Below are positions 1-8,907 of a stretch of DNA of 45,837 nucleotides, piece by piece; positions within the stretch are counted from its first letter, which is position 1, and the number at the start of each line of letters is the position of its first letter. The position numbers and the translations under genes are program-made. Origin of the DNA: an uncultured Prevotella sp. (GTDB lineage: Bacteria > Bacteroidota > Bacteroidia > Bacteroidales > Bacteroidaceae); the NCBI GenBank assembly GCA_905236455.1, contig CAJOPT010000046.1, forward strand, positions 1 through 45,837, in the 5' to 3' direction. Under the pieces are notes generated by a model. It had not been told where the DNA came from and did no database searches. It was given only the letters and a program-made list of their open reading frames with translations.

Positions 1-476
1 TAAATGCGATTTATGCAGCCCTTGATGATCTTAATTGGATTCGTAATTATCGTTTTGAGCGTATAAGTGACTTCTTGGGTGCTACTAAGATGCAGGTTAC
101 TGTTATTAATGCGGGGACTCAACATAATGTAGTTCCAGACGAGTGTAATATGCTAATAGATGTACGTACAAATGAGTTGTATAGTAATCAGGAGGTATTC
201 GACATTATCAACCAAAATACAAAGTGTAAGTTAGTAGCTCATTCCTTACGTTTGAGCTCTTCTCATATACCGCTTGATCACCCGCTAGTAAAACGTTGTA
301 TGGATATGGGAATGAAACCATTTGGCTCGCCTACATTAAGCGATCAGGCATTAATGCCTTTTCCCTCATTAAAGCTTGGACCTGGTGAGTCCTCTCGCTC
401 TCATAGCGCCGATGAATATATCTGTATAAGTGAGATAGAGAATGCTATCCGCACCTATACAGAGATATTGCGATAA
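1..476 (+). CDS. argE: M20 family metallo-hydrolase, ArgE-type deacetylase (5' truncated)
   Basis: C-terminal part of a zinc-dependent M20 deacetylase; the frame is open from base 3 and the start lies outside the window. The segment with QHNVVPDECNMLIDVR is the family's dimerisation (lid) domain. The later LSDQALMPFPSLKLGPG followed by SRSHSADEY is the C-terminal catalytic part, where the His of HSADE is an expected metal ligand. This ending matches the acetylornithine/succinylornithine deacetylases of Bacteroidota, which release ornithine in arginine synthesis. The N-terminal HxD and EE metal residues are not in view, so substrate is inferred. argB lies 25 kb away, so the arginine genes are dispersed here. 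It converges on the EnvC-like gene with a 13-base gap. Confidence 0.8.
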   Translation, partial: NAIYAALDDLNWIRNYRFERISDFLGATKMQVTVINAGTQHNVVPDECNMLIDVRTNELYSNQEVFDIINQNTKCKLVAHSLRLSSSHIPLDHPLVKRCMDMGMKPFGSPTLSDQALMPFPSLKLGPGESSRSHSADEYICISEIENAIRTYTEILR

Positions 477-489
477 AGGAATTCGGTTT

Positions 490-2283
490 TTATCTGCCTA
501 ACCATTGCTCAGGATTGAGCTTGGCTGTTTCTTTGCGAAGTTGGAATTGTAGAATTCCGTCAGAGCCTACTGTGCCTATCGCTTGGCGCGCTCCTACCTT
601 CTGACCTTTTACTACACTTACAGTGGCAAGATTACAATATACAGAGATGTAAGCTCCATGGCGTACCATCACGACAGAGGTTCCGCTAAAGCCAAAGACT
701 GCGCTGACCTCACCAGAGAATACACATCTTACTGAAGCTCCTGCACTTCCTTTAATGTTGATACCACTATTACTTAGTTGGACACCTTTCAGTCCTTCTA
801 CATTGTATTGACCATAATGGCTTACAATACGTCCGGAAAGAGGCATTGGTAATCGCCCTTTATTGTTTGCAAAGCTGCCGGATAAGCGGCGGTCTTCGGA
901 ACTAAAAGCATCGGTCTCTTCCCTTTCCGTGCGCCTGTATGCAATCTCCTCGCGCTCAGCGCGTTCCTTCTCCATTTCAGCTTTTCTTTCTGCCGCTAAC
1001 CTTTCAGCTTCCGCCTCACGAGCTAATTGTTCCGCGCGTAGTTTACGCTCAGAAGCTTCTTTAGCCTCTCTTTCAGCCCTTCTGCGGGCTTTGCTCTCTT
1101 CAGCTTTAGCTTGTCTCTGTGCTTTCTCTTCTTCTTCCCTTGCCTGTTTTCGTGCTTTTTCTTCAGCCAATGCGGCAGCTCTGGCTTCAGCTTTTGCTTT
1201 TTCCTCACGTTCTTTAGCTTCGGCAATCTTGCGTGCACGTTCTCGTGCTGCGGCCTCGGCAGCAGCTTTCTTTCGTGCTCGTTCTTCGGCAGCTTTTTTC
1301 CTTGCAGCAGCTTGTGCGGCTGCTCTGGCTTTAGCTTCAGCGGCAGCTCTTTCCCTGGCTTTTTGAATTTCCACGGCGATGAGTCTGTCGATTTGTGCAT
1401 TTAATGCAGCTTGCTTCTGGCGTTGTTGTGTAATCACATCTTGCAAGGTTTTTTGCTCTGCCTGTAATGATTCCACGACTCTCTTTTGCTCTGCTTGTTT
1501 GTCTTGCAGCTCAGCGTGAACTTTGCGGTCTTTATTTAATAGTGTGTTTTTTTCACCGCGGACATTTTTAAGTTGTTCATGTTTTAAGTCAACTTGCCGT
1601 TGCTTTTCTTGTAACATCTGACCTTGTGCCCTCTGATATGCGGCATATTCGCGTACAAATCTGAGGCGTCGATACATTTGTGTTAAGTTCTTGGCACTGA
1701 AAATAAACATGAGCTTATCTTGTATGCTCCTATGGCGTGCCATATATCTCATAGATTCAATGAATTTCGTCTTGCGTTCTCCAAGTTGTTTCTCAAGAGC
1801 GGCAAGCTGTACTTTCAGAATGTCAATGTTTCCGTCGAGATTTCGTATGTCGCGTTGTATCGTGTCAATGGTTTTCTCCTTTTGACCTATTTCTGTGTTA
1901 ATAGTCTCAAGAGTGTTCAGCCGTTGACGCACATCACTTTCTTTTTGTTTTAGCTCTTTCTCTTTGGTATTGATTTCTTTTTGTATCAAAGAGCGTTCTT
2001 TCTGAAGTCCTTTGATTTCTTCTGTTGCCTCGTAAGAAGTCGCAGATTTAGATTTCTTTTTTCCATTCTTTCCTTTCTGCTGGACAGCATTCTTTCCTTT
2101 TTTTACATTGTTCTTACCCGAAGAAGGATTTTTGCTGACATTGGCAGGAACATTGGACTTTTTCTTTGATGCGCTTTTTGCAGGTGTGGCGGTCTTTACT
2201 GAAGATGTTCTCTTCTGTGCGAAAGCTTCGTTAACGGAACCGCATAAGAAGCCAATTAACAATATATATATAACTTTTTTCAT
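490..2283 (-). CDS. EnvC-like murein hydrolase activator with degenerate M23/LytM domain
   Basis: Secreted protein of 597 residues. It has a signal peptide (about 1-22), a Lys/Ser/Asn-rich linker, a long coiled coil (about 85-300), then an Ala/Glu/Lys/Arg-rich helical stretch (about 305-450), and a C-terminal M23/LytM fold (about 475-597). The catalytic positions are lost. The HxGxD zinc motif reads SNSGINI, the usual YxHL segment reads VYCNL, and the HxH region reads LQFQLRK. Coiled coil plus an inactive LytM domain is the EnvC architecture, so the protein probably activates a periplasmic amidase during daughter-cell separation rather than cutting peptidoglycan. Its start overlaps the DUF4292 stop by one base (TAATG). 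The very biased middle section creates large false antisense frames. Confidence 0.88.
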   Translation of the reverse strand: MKKVIYILLIGFLCGSVNEAFAQKRTSSVKTATPAKSASKKKSNVPANVSKNPSSGKNNVKKGKNAVQQKGKNGKKKSKSATSYEATEEIKGLQKERSLIQKEINTKEKELKQKESDVRQRLNTLETINTEIGQKEKTIDTIQRDIRNLDGNIDILKVQLAALEKQLGERKTKFIESMRYMARHRSIQDKLMFIFSAKNLTQMYRRLRFVREYAAYQRAQGQMLQEKQRQVDLKHEQLKNVRGEKNTLLNKDRKVHAELQDKQAEQKRVVESLQAEQKTLQDVITQQRQKQAALNAQIDRLIAVEIQKARERAAAEAKARAAAQAAARKKAAEERARKKAAAEAAARERARKIAEAKEREEKAKAEARAAALAEEKARKQAREEEEKAQRQAKAEESKARRRAEREAKEASERKLRAEQLAREAEAERLAAERKAEMEKERAEREEIAYRRTEREETDAFSSEDRRLSGSFANNKGRLPMPLSGRIVSHYGQYNVEGLKGVQLSNSGINIKGSAGASVRCVFSGEVSAVFGFSGTSVVMVRHGAYISVYCNLATVSVVKGQKVGARQAIGTVGSDGILQFQLRKETAKLNPEQWLGR

Positions 2284-3182
2284 TAGAAATTCATTAATTG
2301 CTTGAGTGCGTCTTCTGCACTGACAGACTTATATTTATTTGACACGGTTGTACGGTTTTCCCAGTCTTTCTCATCAGAAACACCATTCATTTCGATGGTA
2401 ACCTTTACTTCCTTTTTCTCTTTTGTGGCAGTGGTTTTGAAATTAAGGGCTTGTGAGTGTGGGTATTGTTTTGATCCAAAAGAGCGGAAATCGTCGTATA
2501 TCCATTCGAGATTAGAACTGCCATGTGCAGCGCTACTATAGGTAATATATGCTTTATTAATAAGACCTTTATTCTTGTCGGCAGACCATTGAAAGCTCAT
2601 AGCGTCTTTCTTGGTTGAGATCGTATTGTTTGGAGATTTGAAGTCTACAGAAAGCAAATCAAGTTGTGAGTTGTCTACATTTTCATACCCAGGAAGGAAC
2701 AATTGATTCCAGAACAGAGCTTGTAAAGAATAGAAGTTTAATCCTTTGTCGCGCAAAAAGTCAACCTTATTATAATCTTCTTTAATATATTGTTTATGTA
2801 TACGGTCAACAATCATGACGTAATCTTTAGTAAATTCGAGTCGTCCCACCTCTGTCCCGATGAGTGGAAGGAAAAGCTGTAACCGAATGACATCGTCTTT
2901 TCGCATGTGGATAGAACCTGGTACGGTAATATCTTTGGAGCCACTTTGAATAGTGAAGCTTATTTTGGAAACGATGTTTTTTTGGTAAAGCATATTGTCA
3001 TATACTTTCTGAAGATAAGTAATCTGTGCTTTCATAGCATCTTTCTTACTTTCTTCTTTCGTAGTACTTGTATTCTTTATCTGTGACGTGGTTGTGTTTT
3101 TATCCTGCACCACGTTTTTATTTGTCTTACAAGCTGTCAATAATAGAGCTGTAAGAAGCATTACAGTTGTTATTTTTTTCAT
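2283..3182 (-). CDS. DUF4292 lipoprotein
   Basis: Lipoprotein of 299 residues: signal peptide with lipobox LLTAC, lipidated Cys18, then a Lys/Thr/Asn-rich linker to about residue 45. The body matches the DUF4292 family of Bacteroidota. The stretch IHMRKDDVIRLQLFLP, followed by alternating short strands, resembles the half-barrel of LolA/LolB proteins, which carry or receive lipoproteins; that link is an inference. The gene overlaps the TPR gene upstream by four bases and EnvC downstream by one, so the three are translationally coupled. Its position suggests an envelope biogenesis role, but no function is proven from sequence. Confidence 0.85.
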   Translation of the reverse strand: MKKITTVMLLTALLLTACKTNKNVVQDKNTTTSQIKNTSTTKEESKKDAMKAQITYLQKVYDNMLYQKNIVSKISFTIQSGSKDITVPGSIHMRKDDVIRLQLFLPLIGTEVGRLEFTKDYVMIVDRIHKQYIKEDYNKVDFLRDKGLNFYSLQALFWNQLFLPGYENVDNSQLDLLSVDFKSPNNTISTKKDAMSFQWSADKNKGLINKAYITYSSAAHGSSNLEWIYDDFRSFGSKQYPHSQALNFKTTATKEKKEVKVTIEMNGVSDEKDWENRTTVSNKYKSVSAEDALKQLMNF

Positions 3183-4954
3183 TCTTTTATGTATTTTCTG
3201 AGTTTTATTTTCTTTTTTAAAGTCTCGCTAAGATTTCCCTCATTTAGGGATTTATTCCAATATTCTATAGCTTTCTCTGTTTCTCCAGTCATATAATATA
3301 TGTCACCGACATGTTCATCAACGACATTGCTGAGGTCATCATCATATTTAATGGCCTGTTCTATATATATCTTAGCCTCTTCATAACGTTTTTGTATAAA
3401 TAATATCCAAGCGTACGTGTCAAGAAAGGTGCTGTTCTCTGGCTCTGCCTTAATCGTTTTAAAACTCATTTGCTCTGCTTTGTTGAGGTCTTTCTCTTCT
3501 AAGCTAAGGTAGTATGCATAGTTATTTAAGCAAGCTATATTGTCAGGCTTCCATTGGAGGCAGCTGTCATACGCCTCATAAGATTCTTTATATAGTTTCT
3601 TCTTGTGTAAGATGTCACCCATGATAGCATAGAAATCACTTACAATATCCGGGTCGCTTTCCTTGTTGATTTGACTCACACCTTTCCGAAGGGTCTCAAG
3701 AGCCTCGTCATCCTGATCTTTTTGTACATGGGCGAGTCCTTGAAAATAGTAAAAAGCCATCTCGTCCGGATTGTATTGCTGGGCTTGGGCACATAGGTTA
3801 ATCACCTTATCAAAGTCCTTTTTGTCCCAAGTGTTGCGTATTAATTGGAAACAGGCTTGCGCATTGTCTGGTTCTATGTCAAGTATTTGCTCATATATCA
3901 AATTGATGGAATCAGCAGGCATCTTTCTTAAATCCATATATGCGGCTTTCAGAGACAATATGCCTGTGTCTTCTTGAGGTAAAGACAGAGCTTTGTCGAA
4001 TAGCCCAAATATCTTTACGCTATCTTCTTTGTTTTCTATGATGGATTGCCTTATCAGTGTCAGTTTCGTGTCACTTGAGGTTTTCTTGTTGAGAAGAAGT
4101 CGTGTAAGAATATTCTCTGCATCTTTGTCTTTATGGATTGTGTGATAATAGTCAATCATTGAAGTCAGTGCAGCTTCATGGTCAGGTTCCTCCTTTAAAA
4201 CCGCTTTGAACTCCTTCAATGCCAGTTCTTCCTTATCATTCTGTAGCAACCAATTTCCTAACATTACCCTGTAATTTAACTCGTTAGGATGTTTCTCCAC
4301 GAGTGAGGTGAGTTCTTTTAAAACCTTGTCTTGCTCTCCTTGCTGCTCGTATACCTGCATTTTTGCCAAAGTGATTTGCTCACTACTTCCTTCTAAGGTT
4401 TCCATGCGGTCAAGCGTACTTATCATTTGCTGATAGTCGTTTTGTATATTGTACATGCGTAGGAGAATCTGGAGTACGTCAAGCCTGTTGTGGTTACGTT
4501 GATATAATTGTTCGTATGAGGCTATTGCTTTTTCAAATTCTTTCTGAGTGATATAGAACTGTCCCAATCGTTCTTGGTATATGGCATTGTCAGGACTTAG
4601 TTGTGCAGCTTTCTCAAAACTCGCCCGTGCCATACTGTCGTTTTTCAAGTCTACATAATAGCTTGATAGTTGGAAATATACCTCAGCGGCGTTGGGACAA
4701 AGTTCGCGCGCATGAGATAATAAGTCAAAGGCTGCGGCATGGTTTCCTAATTGTTGTTGCCTAATAGCCTCCAGATAAAAATAATTATATCGGCGTATAG
4801 TGTCGTTGTCAGCAATCGTTTTAATTTGGACCGTGAAGAAAAAGCAAAATACAAACAAACGCAGGAAAGAGCATTCTAAGAAAGAGTGCCTTCTCATCGA
4901 TCTGCATTTGTCGCGACAATTGTTTAAATCTATGCTACGATATCTTCCCGTCAT
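3179..4954 (-). CDS. Tetratricopeptide repeat protein
   Basis: Protein of up to 591 residues built almost wholly of TPR helices. Repeat units are visible throughout, for example AEVYFQLSSYYVDLKNDSMARASFEKAAQLSPD, and several near residues 440-570. TPR arrays are protein-interaction scaffolds. A Phe/Leu-rich hydrophobic segment (LRLFVFCFFFTV) lies near the N-terminus and looks like a signal peptide or anchor. The ATG at 4954 follows the dut stop by one base. An internal ATG at 4897 would put the hydrophobic segment at a normal signal-peptide distance and may be the true start. It sits between dut and the DUF4292 lipoprotein and is probably exported with the same envelope function. Confidence 0.85.
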   Translation of the reverse strand: MTGRYRSIDLNNCRDKCRSMRRHSFLECSFLRLFVFCFFFTVQIKTIADNDTIRRYNYFYLEAIRQQQLGNHAAAFDLLSHARELCPNAAEVYFQLSSYYVDLKNDSMARASFEKAAQLSPDNAIYQERLGQFYITQKEFEKAIASYEQLYQRNHNRLDVLQILLRMYNIQNDYQQMISTLDRMETLEGSSEQITLAKMQVYEQQGEQDKVLKELTSLVEKHPNELNYRVMLGNWLLQNDKEELALKEFKAVLKEEPDHEAALTSMIDYYHTIHKDKDAENILTRLLLNKKTSSDTKLTLIRQSIIENKEDSVKIFGLFDKALSLPQEDTGILSLKAAYMDLRKMPADSINLIYEQILDIEPDNAQACFQLIRNTWDKKDFDKVINLCAQAQQYNPDEMAFYYFQGLAHVQKDQDDEALETLRKGVSQINKESDPDIVSDFYAIMGDILHKKKLYKESYEAYDSCLQWKPDNIACLNNYAYYLSLEEKDLNKAEQMSFKTIKAEPENSTFLDTYAWILFIQKRYEEAKIYIEQAIKYDDDLSNVVDEHVGDIYYMTGETEKAIEYWNKSLNEGNLSETLKKKIKLRKYIKE

Positions 4955-4955
4955 T

Positions 4956-5402
4956 TTATTTTACCCCAGTGTGTCCGTAGCCACCTTCACCCCTTTCGGT
5001 CTCGTCAAGTATCTCAACCTCAGTGAAGGCGGCTTGCTCATGTCGCGCAACTACCATTTGCGCAATACGCTCGCCATCTTGAATCACAAAGTCTTCTTTT
5101 GATAAATTTATTAATAACACACCAATCTCACCACGATAGTCTGCATCAATCGTACCCGGTGAGTTTAATACAGTTATCCCTTTTTTTAACGCTAATCCGC
5201 TTCGAGGGCGGATTTGTGCTTCGTAGCCATCAGGTAATGCTATGTATAGACCTGTTTTTATAAGGATCCTTTCCATTGGATGAAGGGTAATGGATTCGTT
5301 AAGATTTGCGCGCAAATCCATTCCCGCACTTAGCTCTGTGGCATATGTGGGCAGTGGTTGATGCCCTTTGTTAATTACCTTAATTTGTATCATAGATGAC
5401 AT
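4956..5402 (-). CDS. dut: dUTP diphosphatase (dUTPase)
   Basis: Trimeric dUTPase of 148 residues that hydrolyses dUTP to dUMP and pyrophosphate, keeping uracil out of DNA and supplying dUMP for dTMP synthesis. All five family motifs are present in order: [34 protein letters not shown] and the C-terminal [11 protein letters not shown] chose the ATG at 5402 (MSSMIQIK) because a promoter-like TATCTTTG occupies 5422-5415; a longer frame from a TTG at 5417 would start inside that box. The ATG at 5393 is also possible. It is the first gene of a minus-strand operon and is divergent from dgt, another dNTP-pool enzyme. Confidence 0.95.
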   Translation of the reverse strand: MSSMIQIKVINKGHQPLPTYATELSAGMDLRANLNESITLHPMERILIKTGLYIALPDGYEAQIRPRSGLALKKGITVLNSPGTIDADYRGEIGVLLINLSKEDFVIQDGERIAQMVVARHEQAAFTEVEILDETERGEGGYGHTGVK

Positions 5403-5414
5403 ATTAATAATTTG

Positions 5415-5422
5415 CAAAGATA
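5415..5422 (-). promoter_or_regulatory. Putative Bacteroidota -7 box for the dut operon
   Basis: Reads TATCTTTG on the minus strand, matching the Bacteroidota -7 consensus TAnnTTTG, 12 bases upstream of the chosen dut start. No clear -33 TTTG is seen at the usual spacing. Confidence 0.5.
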
Positions 5423-5515
5423 ATAAAAAGAAATGGCATAAGTGAAGATGTAAAGGTGAATTATACGAATTTAACGAAATACGTTCGTTTTTTACTCGCT
5501 TAATTATTTTTTTAG

Positions 5516-5523
5516 TACCTTTG
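5516..5523 (+). promoter_or_regulatory. Putative -7 box for dgt, very close to the start codon
   Basis: Reads TACCTTTG, an exact TAnnTTTG match, ending four bases before the dgt ATG. Transcription would begin at or next to the start codon, giving a leaderless or almost leaderless message. A TTTA at 5491-5494 lies near the expected -33 position. Confidence 0.5.
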
Positions 5524-5527
5524 TGCC

Positions 5528-6865
5528 ATGAAATGGCAACAACTGATATCCAATAAGCGACTCGGACAAGAGATCCGGCATGCAGAGCGGCATGATGACC
5601 GTTCGGAGTTTAAGCGTGATTATGACCGCTTGGTCTTTTCGGCTCCTTTCAGGCGCATGCAAAATAAAACCCAAGTGTTTCCTTTGCCAGGCAGCATTTT
5701 TGTTCATAATAGGCTCACACACTCATTGGAGGTCTCAAGTGTCGGACGTTCTTTAGGAGATGATGTCGCTCATTTGCTTAAAAAGAAACATCCAGAGCTT
5801 GTTGGAACATTGTTTGAAGAAATTGGTACTATAGTCTCTGCGGCATGTCTTGCTCATGATATGGGTAATCCTCCATTTGGACATAGTGGCGAAAGGGCTA
5901 TTCAGGCATATTTTAAAGAAGGCTTAGGTACATATTTGCAAAAACAGTTAAGTGCAGAGTTCTGGGCAGATTTGACTCACTTTGAAGGTAATGCCAATGC
6001 TTTTCGTCTGTTGACGCATCGTTTTAAAGGTCGTCGTGACGGAGGTTTTGTTATGACGTATAGTATGCTTGCAAGTATTGTCAAGTATCCTCATACGTCA
6101 TTATGTGCAGGCGAGAAGGGGAAATTTGGCTTCTTTTCCAGCGAGTCTGAGCTATATCGGAGAATTGCCGATGAAATGGGCGTAATTTGTTTGTCAAATA
6201 GTAAAAATGAAATTGCGTATGTCCGTCACCCTTTAGTCTATCTTGTGGAAGCTGCGGATGATATCTGTTATGAGATAATGGATATTGAAGATGCTCATAA
6301 GCTAAAGCTCCTCTCTTATGAAGAGACAGAGTCTTTACTTCTTGGTTTCTTTGATTCAGAGACGCAAGAGCAGATACGGAGAAGGGTTGATGAGGAAGGC
6401 GTTACAGACGAGAATGAGAAAGTCGTTTATATGCGTGCTTGTGCCATTGGCAAACTTGAAAATGAGTGTGTCAATGTTTTTGTTGAGCATGAGGAGGATA
6501 TTCTTAATGGCACGTTTGATGGTTCTCTAATCAAAAATATGCACCCATTACAAAAAGAAGCATATAAACGCTGTACAGAGGTCTCTAAACAACGAATCTA
6601 TAATAGTAAAATTGTTTTAGATGTGGAGCTTAGTGGTTATAAAATAATGGAGACATTAATGCAAGACCTTGTTGATGCTGCCGTCAACCCTAATAAATTC
6701 CATTCTCGTCAGCTTATCCGCCGCTTCTCTTCTCAATATGATATAGAAAGTGATGACCTTGAGACGCGCCTTATGGCGGTACTTGACTATATAAGTGGTA
6801 TGACTGACGTATATGCTTTGGATATCTATCAGAAGATTAACGGCATAAGCCTTCCCGTCATATAG
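5528..6865 (+). CDS. dgt: Deoxyguanosinetriphosphate triphosphohydrolase (dGTPase-like)
   Basis: HD-superfamily dNTP triphosphohydrolase of 445 residues, which splits dGTP or other dNTPs into the deoxynucleoside and tripolyphosphate. The family opening [23 protein letters not shown] is present at about 31-53. Metal-binding residues are visible: His65 in [10 protein letters not shown], the His110-Asp111 pair in [16 protein letters not shown], and a later Asp in [17 protein letters not shown]. The start is the only ATG after the promoter-like box. It is divergent from dut, so two dNTP-pool genes share one 125-base control region. Substrate preference in vivo cannot be read from the sequence. 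Confidence 0.95.
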   Translation: MKWQQLISNKRLGQEIRHAERHDDRSEFKRDYDRLVFSAPFRRMQNKTQVFPLPGSIFVHNRLTHSLEVSSVGRSLGDDVAHLLKKKHPELVGTLFEEIGTIVSAACLAHDMGNPPFGHSGERAIQAYFKEGLGTYLQKQLSAEFWADLTHFEGNANAFRLLTHRFKGRRDGGFVMTYSMLASIVKYPHTSLCAGEKGKFGFFSSESELYRRIADEMGVICLSNSKNEIAYVRHPLVYLVEAADDICYEIMDIEDAHKLKLLSYEETESLLLGFFDSETQEQIRRRVDEEGVTDENEKVVYMRACAIGKLENECVNVFVEHEEDILNGTFDGSLIKNMHPLQKEAYKRCTEVSKQRIYNSKIVLDVELSGYKIMETLMQDLVDAAVNPNKFHSRQLIRRFSSQYDIESDDLETRLMAVLDYISGMTDVYALDIYQKINGISLPVI

Positions 6866-7858
6866 TTATATGGTTTCCTTATAGATAACTTTGTTGGCGC
6901 CACTGGTTATTTTCAGGGCTTCAGGATGCTCTGAGATAAAAGTGTCTATATGGCGTTTGCGCTTGTCCTCGAGTATCTCATCTATAGCGATAAGAATTCC
7001 CGTTTCCTCTACATCACCGAAACCGTAATTTATGGCAGTTCCGAATAGCTTCATGGTGGGACTTAAGTTCATGTAAGCATTGACAAGAGGCGGAATGTTA
7101 TAGCCTAACTTGCGAATCTCCTGATTGAGAATCTTATAGTCTTCGCGGAAGTCATCTTTGCAGAACAGTCGTTCCAAATCTTCAGCATTCTCCTCAATTT
7201 TTAACGGTTTCATCGGTACGATTAGGTTCTCCTTGTCATCAAAGTGCTTTTTCAAGAAGAAAAGAATCATATCTCTGCCTTTGCGAATGTATGAAGGATA
7301 CATGGTCATCTTCCCAAAGAAATATTTCAGTTTGGGGTTAATTACCGTCAAAGCACCAAGACCATCCCATAAATTGTCTAATGCGAACAAACTTTTTGTG
7401 CCCATGCGTGAACTCTGGTAGGGTAGGGCAACGAAAGATCTGCCTAACTCAACAGTATAAGGCATGTATTCCTTTAGAAACTTGTCGGAAAAATGGAACA
7501 TGTGGCTTGTGGCAAGATGTGGCTGACCATTTTCCTCTATGTCCCATTCTGAGCCATAAAGGTACCTGTAGCCGCCAAGAATCTCCTCAGCCTCCGGATT
7601 CCATACGATTAACTGTTTGTAGCAGTTCTCGCACGTGTCAAAATCATCAAGGTCAAGTTCCTTTCCTGTTCCACCGCCAGCTTCTCGAAATGCGATCTCG
7701 CGCAATCGTCCTATCTCGCGCAACACATTGGGTGCATTGTGTGCAGTAACGATGTAGATCTCATTGTTACTCTTATTAGTCGTACGTAATTGCTTGTCAG
7801 GTGTCAGCTCTTTTTTGAGCAGGTCTTTAGCTACTGGCGGGATAATTTTTTGTTCCAT
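6866..7858 (-). CDS. glsB: GNAT-fold N-acyltransferase of the GlsB/OlsB group (glycine lipid synthesis)
   Basis: Protein of 330 residues of the GNAT/'putative hemolysin' family that includes OlsB and the Bacteroides GlsB enzyme. In Bacteroides, GlsB joins a 3-hydroxy fatty acid to glycine as the first step of glycine lipid synthesis. Seen here: an N-terminal ALREIGRLREIAFREAGGGTGKELDLDDFD-like block (about 44-75), the acceptor-region segment LGGYRYLYGSEW, and VELGRSFVALPYQ, all typical of this group. It lies eight bases after the PlsC-like acyltransferase, the same pairing as glsA/glsB. Assignment rests on family resemblance plus the paired neighbour; an ornithine-lipid role is the alternative. 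Confidence 0.8.
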   Translation of the reverse strand: MEQKIIPPVAKDLLKKELTPDKQLRTTNKSNNEIYIVTAHNAPNVLREIGRLREIAFREAGGGTGKELDLDDFDTCENCYKQLIVWNPEAEEILGGYRYLYGSEWDIEENGQPHLATSHMFHFSDKFLKEYMPYTVELGRSFVALPYQSSRMGTKSLFALDNLWDGLGALTVINPKLKYFFGKMTMYPSYIRKGRDMILFFLKKHFDDKENLIVPMKPLKIEENAEDLERLFCKDDFREDYKILNQEIRKLGYNIPPLVNAYMNLSPTMKLFGTAINYGFGDVEETGILIAIDEILEDKRKRHIDTFISEHPEALKITSGANKVIYKETI

Positions 7859-7866
7859 TTTCTTTT

Positions 7867-8712
7867 TTATTGTGTAGACTTCGATTTGGGAAGGTCATAT
7901 ACGATATCTTGTACAAAATTTGCCCATTCTTTTGGTGACTTTGACTTGTCAAAGGTTTGCCATGGTATGGGTTTCCCTATAGTGATATGAAAACTGTTAT
8001 GTACGTTCTTATACATCTCGTCAACCAAAAAGATCATTGCCAAGTTGAATGGCAGGAACCGGTCGCTGAAGTTGGCAAGGCGATAGAAAAAGTTCGAGTT
8101 ACATCCACTAAAGTGTATTGGGACAACATCCCTTTGGTATTCAACACTTTTTGTGATGAATGTCTTTTTCCAAGGTAAGTCACGAATCTCTCCCTTTGTC
8201 TTTCTTGAGCACAATCCCGCAGGATACATTAGCATGTGATTGTCACTTTTGAATCCTGCCTCTACCATTGCGGGAAAGTTTCTGCTTTGCTTGCCAGTTT
8301 TGTTTATCCCGATGGACAAAGGAGCCAATCCAGGAAGGTTCAATAACAGGTCGTTGACAAGATATCGGAATTTTGAGTCGTAATGCCTGCCTATGATTGA
8401 ACCTAAAGCAACTCCGTCGGCACCTCCTAAAGGGTGGTTTGACACGAACGTGTATAATTTACCGTCATTCTTGTCAGGAAGGTTTTCCTTACCATCAATA
8501 ACTAAGGTCATGTCTAAATATTTCACACAAGCCTCAAGCCATTCCGTTCCGGTTAGATGTCTGCTTTCCCATAGAAACTTATTGACTTCGTCTTGATGGA
8601 TAATATGTTTTAGCCACGAGACGAGTGCTTTTGGGACAAACTTGTACTTTTTGCCCATTTTCCCCTTGAGGATATTTTCCAAATCTATGGTGTTCTTGAC
8701 GGGTTCGCTCAT
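7867..8712 (-). CDS. glsA: PlsC-like O-acyltransferase of the GlsA group
   Basis: Lysophospholipid acyltransferase-like protein of 281 residues. The catalytic His/Asp block is SNHPLGGADG; His to Asp spacing is five residues, not the four of canonical HX4D, which I take to be a trait of this subfamily. A second block, MLMYPAGLCSR, corresponds to the FPEG-type motif. In Bacteroides, GlsA adds the second acyl chain to N-acyl glycine made by GlsB, the next gene. I chose MSEPVKN at 8712 because a TAATTTTG promoter-like box covers 8741-8734 and a start at 8736 would fall inside it; ATG 8721 is also possible. It is divergent from the dcw cluster. Confidence 0.8.
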   Translation of the reverse strand: MSEPVKNTIDLENILKGKMGKKYKFVPKALVSWLKHIIHQDEVNKFLWESRHLTGTEWLEACVKYLDMTLVIDGKENLPDKNDGKLYTFVSNHPLGGADGVALGSIIGRHYDSKFRYLVNDLLLNLPGLAPLSIGINKTGKQSRNFPAMVEAGFKSDNHMLMYPAGLCSRKTKGEIRDLPWKKTFITKSVEYQRDVVPIHFSGCNSNFFYRLANFSDRFLPFNLAMIFLVDEMYKNVHNSFHITIGKPIPWQTFDKSKSPKEWANFVQDIVYDLPKSKSTQ

Positions 8713-8733
8713 ATTTAGCATACTAATAAAATG

Positions 8734-8741
8734 CAAAATTA
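8734..8741 (-). promoter_or_regulatory. Putative -7 box for glsA-glsB
   Basis: Reads TAATTTTG on the minus strand, an exact TAnnTTTG match, 21 bases upstream of the chosen glsA start. No -33 TTTG is seen at normal spacing. Confidence 0.45.
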
Positions 8742-8882
8742 GTGAATTATTTCTGAATTCTTTGTTTTTTTAGATAAAATATCACAAAAAGAAAGATTTT
8801 TTTGTTTTTTGCTTGGTATCTGTCTTATGCTGATATGGTTTTTAGTTGCTTTCTGACATTTGTGACTTTGTGACAACGAAAC

Positions 8883-8897
8883 CACCAAAAATCACCA
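8883..8897 (-). promoter_or_regulatory. Two MraZ-like boxes on the minus strand
   Basis: On the minus strand TGGTG occurs at 8897-8893 and again at 8887-8883, exactly ten bases apart. This is the spacing and core of MraZ boxes (TGGGN-type repeats every ten bases), here facing glsA. Only two copies are exact and the region is A/C-rich, so chance is possible. Confidence 0.3.
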
Positions 8898-8907
8898 AAA
8901 ACCAAAC

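Noticed and set aside
863..1404. Long plus-strand and shifted-frame open frames (up to 167 aa) opposite the EnvC-like gene
   Set aside because: They lie opposite its Ala/Glu/Lys/Arg-rich section, whose biased codons avoid stops in other frames; the translated products are low-complexity Ser/Ala/Phe strings.
7381..7749. 122-residue plus-strand frame inside glsB
   Set aside because: Antisense shadow of a conserved gene, rich in Cys/His/Pro, with no recognisable domain.
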